From Bradysia coprophila (Eukaryota; Arthropoda; Insecta; Diptera; Sciaridae): a stretch of 64,000 nt of DNA. Positions 60,338-64,000 of the stretch are shown piece after piece. The translations under genes were made by a program, and so were the position numbers. The stretch lies in contig NC_050737.1 of NCBI RefSeq assembly GCF_014529535.1, positions 2,574,447 to 2,638,446 of the forward strand, given 5' to 3'. Every line of letters begins with the position of its first letter. Position 1 is the first letter of the stretch. The notes below the pieces were generated by a model. The model ran no database searches. It worked only from the letters and a program-made list of their open reading frames with translations, and had not been told where the DNA came from.

Positions 60338-61584
60338 AACAGAAAAATAAAAAAATGATTTTTTTCAGTGTAAAAAATTATTACTTGTCTCACCTCTAAT
60401 TACGATGATATCTTCACCCAATTTTGTTTTTAAATATTATTTTTGATTTGGATTCAAATGAAGGTATTGCAAAACACATCTTTGATGTCCAATTATTTTT
60501 TGAATCAATGTCTCAGTTTGCCGTTTGCTTATTGACCGTGGAACGATTTAACCTCAAAATTTTTCTCTTATTTTTTGCCTAAAAATTCATTTATATTTTG
60601 AAGATGATTTGTAATTCAGTTTTCAATTAACAAAAAATATAATCATAACTGAAAAGATGGGTGTAAGGACTTACTTTTATTCCGACTTTGTACTATTATT
60701 AATTTTTAAGGTTTTTTTTAATTTAAAAAAAAATAATTTTAAGAAATTTCGACCAAAATTTTTTTTACAAAACATTTCGATTCAAAAATGACTTCAACGC
60801 TTTAATTTTCCTTAAAACGGCAGAACATTTATATGGCCGCGAAAAAAAAGAAGAAAACGCTAGATAGGAGATCGATTTATCAGCTTTTTTGTTGTAATAA
60901 CATCTACTGCTGCAATTAAACCAAAATTTGTAAAGATTATATATAATGATAAAACGAAAGGTTTATGTTATATATGTACGGTAGATATGGTGGTAGCATT
61001 ATTATTCTTATCATAGAAAACAATTTAATTTTTAAAGGAAAATATTTTTTTTATTAAAATTAAATTCATTCAACGTTTGTTTTTGCCACTTTTTAAATTC
61101 CTACGAGAGACAGACTTTCACTTTACCACGTTTTTTTTTTGTACAATTTTTCTTTTATTTTTAATTCTAAATTTTAAATAAACCGAACACAATATATAAC
61201 ATTTTTACCTTAAAAAAACCAATTGAATAAATAAAATGAAAAACAACTAAAAATATGTTCGCACACTTTATAAAATAAAAAAAAATATTTGTTCGGCTTT
61301 CGGAGTTTTATAAATTTATCTATGTTTTAAGGATTTTATGGAATAAAGAATGAATATGAAATTACAACTCCGCCGTTATCTTTTGTTACAATCTAACAAA
61401 CCACCTGTGTCTTAAACGTGCACCCATATCTAATCATGAAGACGTTTCTTTTCATTTCATTTCTTTATTTCATCTCATTAATTCATTAATTGCCTAATTA
61501 TCGCTAGCTCCAATAACTATTTGAAGGAACTACATTAACTCTGTAAACTCTTTGAAGAAAGACGAAGGCAAAGTCGAGACCATA

Positions 61585-61799
61585 CAGTGACAAAATAATT
61601 TCGGTGTGCCGATCTAGCAACAGCTGGTTTTGTATTAGCTGGTGATCATTGTAACGTTTGTTTAGTTTGTGTTTATCTTGCTCTTCTCTTTATATGCATG
61701 TGTGAGTTACAGGTAACAAACGATAAATACAGACCGTACTAACAATGAAATAGACACCAACTGATGCTAGATCGGCACACTGAAATTATTCCATCACTG
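61585..61799. mobile_element. 215-bp TA-flanked MITE
   Basis: CAGTGACAAAATAATTTCGG and TGTGCCGATCTAGCA at the left are mirrored by TGCTAGATCGGCACA and CTGAAATTATTCCATCACTG at the right, about 36 bp with two or three mismatches. TA flanks both ends (61,583-61,584 and 61,800-61,801). It is a Tc1/mariner-type non-autonomous element. Confidence 0.8.
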
Positions 61800-62281
61800 T
61801 AGTTTCTATATTGCCATAAATGTAGAGTAAAGGCAACCGTGAAACACTTTCTATCGATGTGTCACCTACCAGGTCTAACTAGGTATCAAAAATTTAATTC
61901 CAAAAATAGGTTATGGTAATTACGTATATCAAGCTCGATTCGCTTTCATACATAACCAATGTCGATACAGGCAATTTGTGCGATAAATTAACCTAATACC
62001 TGCGACAAATCTAATAAAACCCGTTCGAAAAACACACTAGATAACATAATAATTGAGTCATGTGAAACTTTTATATCGACTGCAACTTAAACAAACGGTT
62101 GATATAGTGAAATGTATCATGTATGTCAAGACAAATGAAGAAGAAAATTTCCTGTTAAAATCTAGTTGAAGTTTTGAACAATTGAAGTAACAGATTCAAC
62201 GATTTTTATTCAAAAATTCATTTTCCTCCGTTTCGATGTTGTCTCATTGAGACTGTAAAAACTTCTAATGAGGAAGTCAGC

Positions 62282-62442
62282 CAACGCACTTCAAGCGAAA
62301 GTGCTATTAATGACAGCTGCCAAATAGAGTACTTTTTGTATGAAATTTTGTCCTCACTCTTTTTACTGTGTAACATTTTTTATGGTACACTGTCAAGTTT
62401 CAGTATCCTATTTAGAGTACCACTTTTGCTTGAAGTGCGTTG
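62282..62442. mobile_element. 161-bp hAT-like MITE with 7-bp target duplication
   Basis: CAACGCACTTCAAGC at the left is the exact complement of GCTTGAAGTGCGTTG at the right. AGTCAGC lies directly outside both ends (62,275-62,281 and 62,443-62,449), a clean target duplication that indicates recent insertion. Internal blocks GACAG and CTGTC are also inverted. A partial copy is at 1,899. Confidence 0.85.
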
Positions 62443-62769
62443 AGTCAGCCTACTTGAAACAAACATACACTATTTCGACGCCCTCATCATGTAAAAACCA
62501 GTGACCTCGGCTTCGCCTCAAATCTACGAAAACTCGACTTTTCATTTTTTTTATTCCTAGCTATGTGTGGTGATGCTATTTCTTATAATTCCCTGTATAG
62601 TATATAATGTGACATGTTCCTTTTGGACATTTAACTATTGCATGTTGATGAAATGTTAGTGATGTTTTTATGCGGACTTTCTCATTGTAGAAACTTCTCG
62701 TCTTGCGTTATCATCTCAACGAATATTTGCATAATTACGCTGTAATAAGTGAAACCCCTTTCGTAATTC

Positions 62770-62775
62770 TTTATT
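62770..62775 (-). terminator. Polyadenylation signal of the cysteine-rich protein gene
   Basis: AATAAA on the minus strand, 79 bases past the TAA stop at 62,854-62,856. Confidence 0.5.
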
Positions 62776-62853
62776 TCCAAACAATTATTGTCTAGATCTA
62801 TATGTAAGACTTACATTGTAAGTTAGTATCAGTATTTAGGTAAACATCGTTAG

Positions 62854-63651
62854 TTAGTTCAAAGGCCCTTTTCCGTTGCATACGCAAAAAGGAGCTACAC
62901 AACTTCCTGATTCAAAGCCGTGAGCGCAGATACAATCGTCGTTGCAAAAGATTGAACACAATGGTGAGATCAGTTGATTATATAGAGGTACGTACTGTAA
63001 TAAACAGTTTTCTGCAATATGGACAGATGGGACGACTGTTATACAAAAAACAGAAAAAAAAAATATTAGAGCTCATACATACCGCGTGTTACTGGCACTG
63101 TCATACTACTGGGTCTCGGACGCATGTAGTCACAAGTGCACATTTTCGTAGGCGTTGGTTGAGGTACATATATTTTGGAATCGTCGGTTGGGTAATCAAT
63201 GCATTTGCCATAAGTTGCATTGTGGACACAGGTGCAGTGCACATCACATAGACTATCACCCGCTGAGCATAGTACTGGCACGCCTCGTACAAGAAATTGA
63301 GCGACAAAACTTTTGCAGTTTGATTTAGAATCTGAAATGATATACTGAGATGGATAGTGAAAGATTCATGGACAACTATCAATATCATGATTCGCTATTT
63401 ACAATTAATAAAGATACGACCTACTTCGTCAAGGTGTCTTTGCCACTGTCGTGTCGAGGCATCGAAAGATGCAAAATTTCACAGTTCGAAACAGTCTCCA
63501 GACCGTTCGCTATCAATGTCATATTTAATATGATATTTTCCTCTTGCGTGACCTTCTTATTTTCGCAAAACAACGTTGAATTCAATTCTTACTTACTTGC
63601 TTCAACGAGCATCAATAGTACAAATAAAATGTATCCAAAGAAAATTTTCAT
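62854..63651 (-). CDS. Secreted two-domain cysteine-rich protein, 153 aa, three exons
   Basis: Exons (complement) are 63597..63651, 63083..63331 and 62854..63011, with donors A|GTAAGT and G|GTATGT, acceptors ATTTCAG and ATTGCAG, all phase 1. Exon 1 is a signal peptide (MKIFFGYILFVLLMLVEA). Exon 2 encodes cysteines at 24, 40, 47, 51, 53, 62, 83 and 85; exon 3 at 104, 120, 124, 128, 130, 139, 144 and 146. Both fit C-x15-C-x(3,6)-C-x3-C-x-C-x8-C-x(4,20)-C-x-C, so the protein is two tandem eight-cysteine domains, one per exon. C-x3-C and C-x-C spacing recalls disulfide-stabilised CSalpha-beta peptides, but no named family is recognised. Possible roles are defence peptide, inhibitor or structural peptide; none is shown. 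The matched spacing across exons strongly supports this model. Confidence 0.8.
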
Positions 63652-64000
63652 GATAAAATTGTAGGTGTTTCAGTAAGTGCTTCCTAGCGACTCCAAGACA
63701 ATTTTTTTACTGAATCTGAATTTTAAATTCTGAAAATATTAACTTTAAATCAATAATTCCTGCCAAATAGAGGCAAATAGAGATGCCCACAACTCAGCGG
63801 AAAGATCGTGAATTTTTTGCATTCGATAAAACGATCTCATGTATATCTCAGATTCGTGATCGTGATGAAGGATTTATTCGTACAACCAGAAATAAACGAA
63901 AATAAAATTTGCATTCGTGCAATAGTATGTTACATACTTGGTCAAGTAAGGGAGTCATGATTGCACGAGTTTGAATGTCCTCGTGTGAAATGATTTCGCT
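63652..64000. other. Upstream region of the cysteine-rich protein gene
   Basis: It should contain the promoter of the leftward gene starting at 63,651. No clear TATA box or other gene was seen before the window ends. Confidence 0.35.

Larger units (their letters stand above)
60264..62853. other. Very AT-rich convergent spacer with MITEs
   Basis: It lies between two genes that point towards each other. The first kilobase is dominated by A and T runs. Two intact TA- or 7-bp-flanked MITEs are at 61,585 and 62,282. No gene is supported. Confidence 0.5.

Noticed and set aside
1-64000. CRISPR arrays, bacterial operons or prophage genes
   Set aside because: Genes are intron-containing and insect-like throughout, and the only regular arrays are the 145-bp and 17-bp tandem repeats, which lack spacers.

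Overview
The window is eukaryotic nuclear DNA from an insect, most likely a fly or midge (Diptera). The sequence is AT-rich, short GT-AG introns (55-175 bp) alternate with multi-kilobase ones, and many short inverted-repeat transposons are scattered through introns and spacers. The topoisomerase I protein closely resembles the insect enzyme, including the acidic/basic N-terminal tail and the motif [13 protein letters not shown] cannot fix the genus; a lower dipteran fits the intron sizes and repeat load but is not proven. All gene models below were built by hand from splice sites and reading-frame continuity.

Layout. 1-7,890: no gene seen, many MITE-like inverted repeats. 7,892-15,138 (-): three-exon gene for a 126-residue four-helix membrane protein with a 5.9 kb first intron. 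16,707-18,606 (-): a 566-residue secreted acidic protein with two copies of a four-cysteine motif; its signal peptide is split by an intron and it has a clear TATA/Inr promoter. 20,691-22,216: a composite repeat with 12-bp perfect inverted ends and six 145-bp tandem units. 23,196-23,736 (-): a small two-exon gene of unknown function. 26,696-27,301 (+): a truncated retroelement-like reading frame. 31,455-38,324 (-): DNA topoisomerase I in eight coding exons. 40,220-41,601 (+): mRNA cap guanine-N7 methyltransferase. 42,775-43,826 (-) and 52,813-53,574 (-): two paralogous Mpv17/PMP22-family proteins. 45,928-47,533 (-): enolase with an intron in the 5' leader. 48,411-49,377: a large foldback element. 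50,266-51,278 (+): the mitochondrial metalloprotease ATP23. 55,940-60,263 (+): a membrane-associated progesterone receptor component (cytochrome b5-like). 62,854-63,651 (-): a secreted protein with two eight-cysteine domains, read here from three short exons.

Functionally this is a mix of housekeeping genes (glycolysis, transcription/replication topology, mRNA capping, mitochondrial inner-membrane maintenance, heme/sterol-linked membrane protein) and lineage-specific secreted proteins. There is no operon-like organisation. The parts least explained by known families are the two-domain cysteine-rich peptide at the right end, the 566-residue protein with duplicated CX9CX2CX10-11C motifs, and the composite and foldback repeats.
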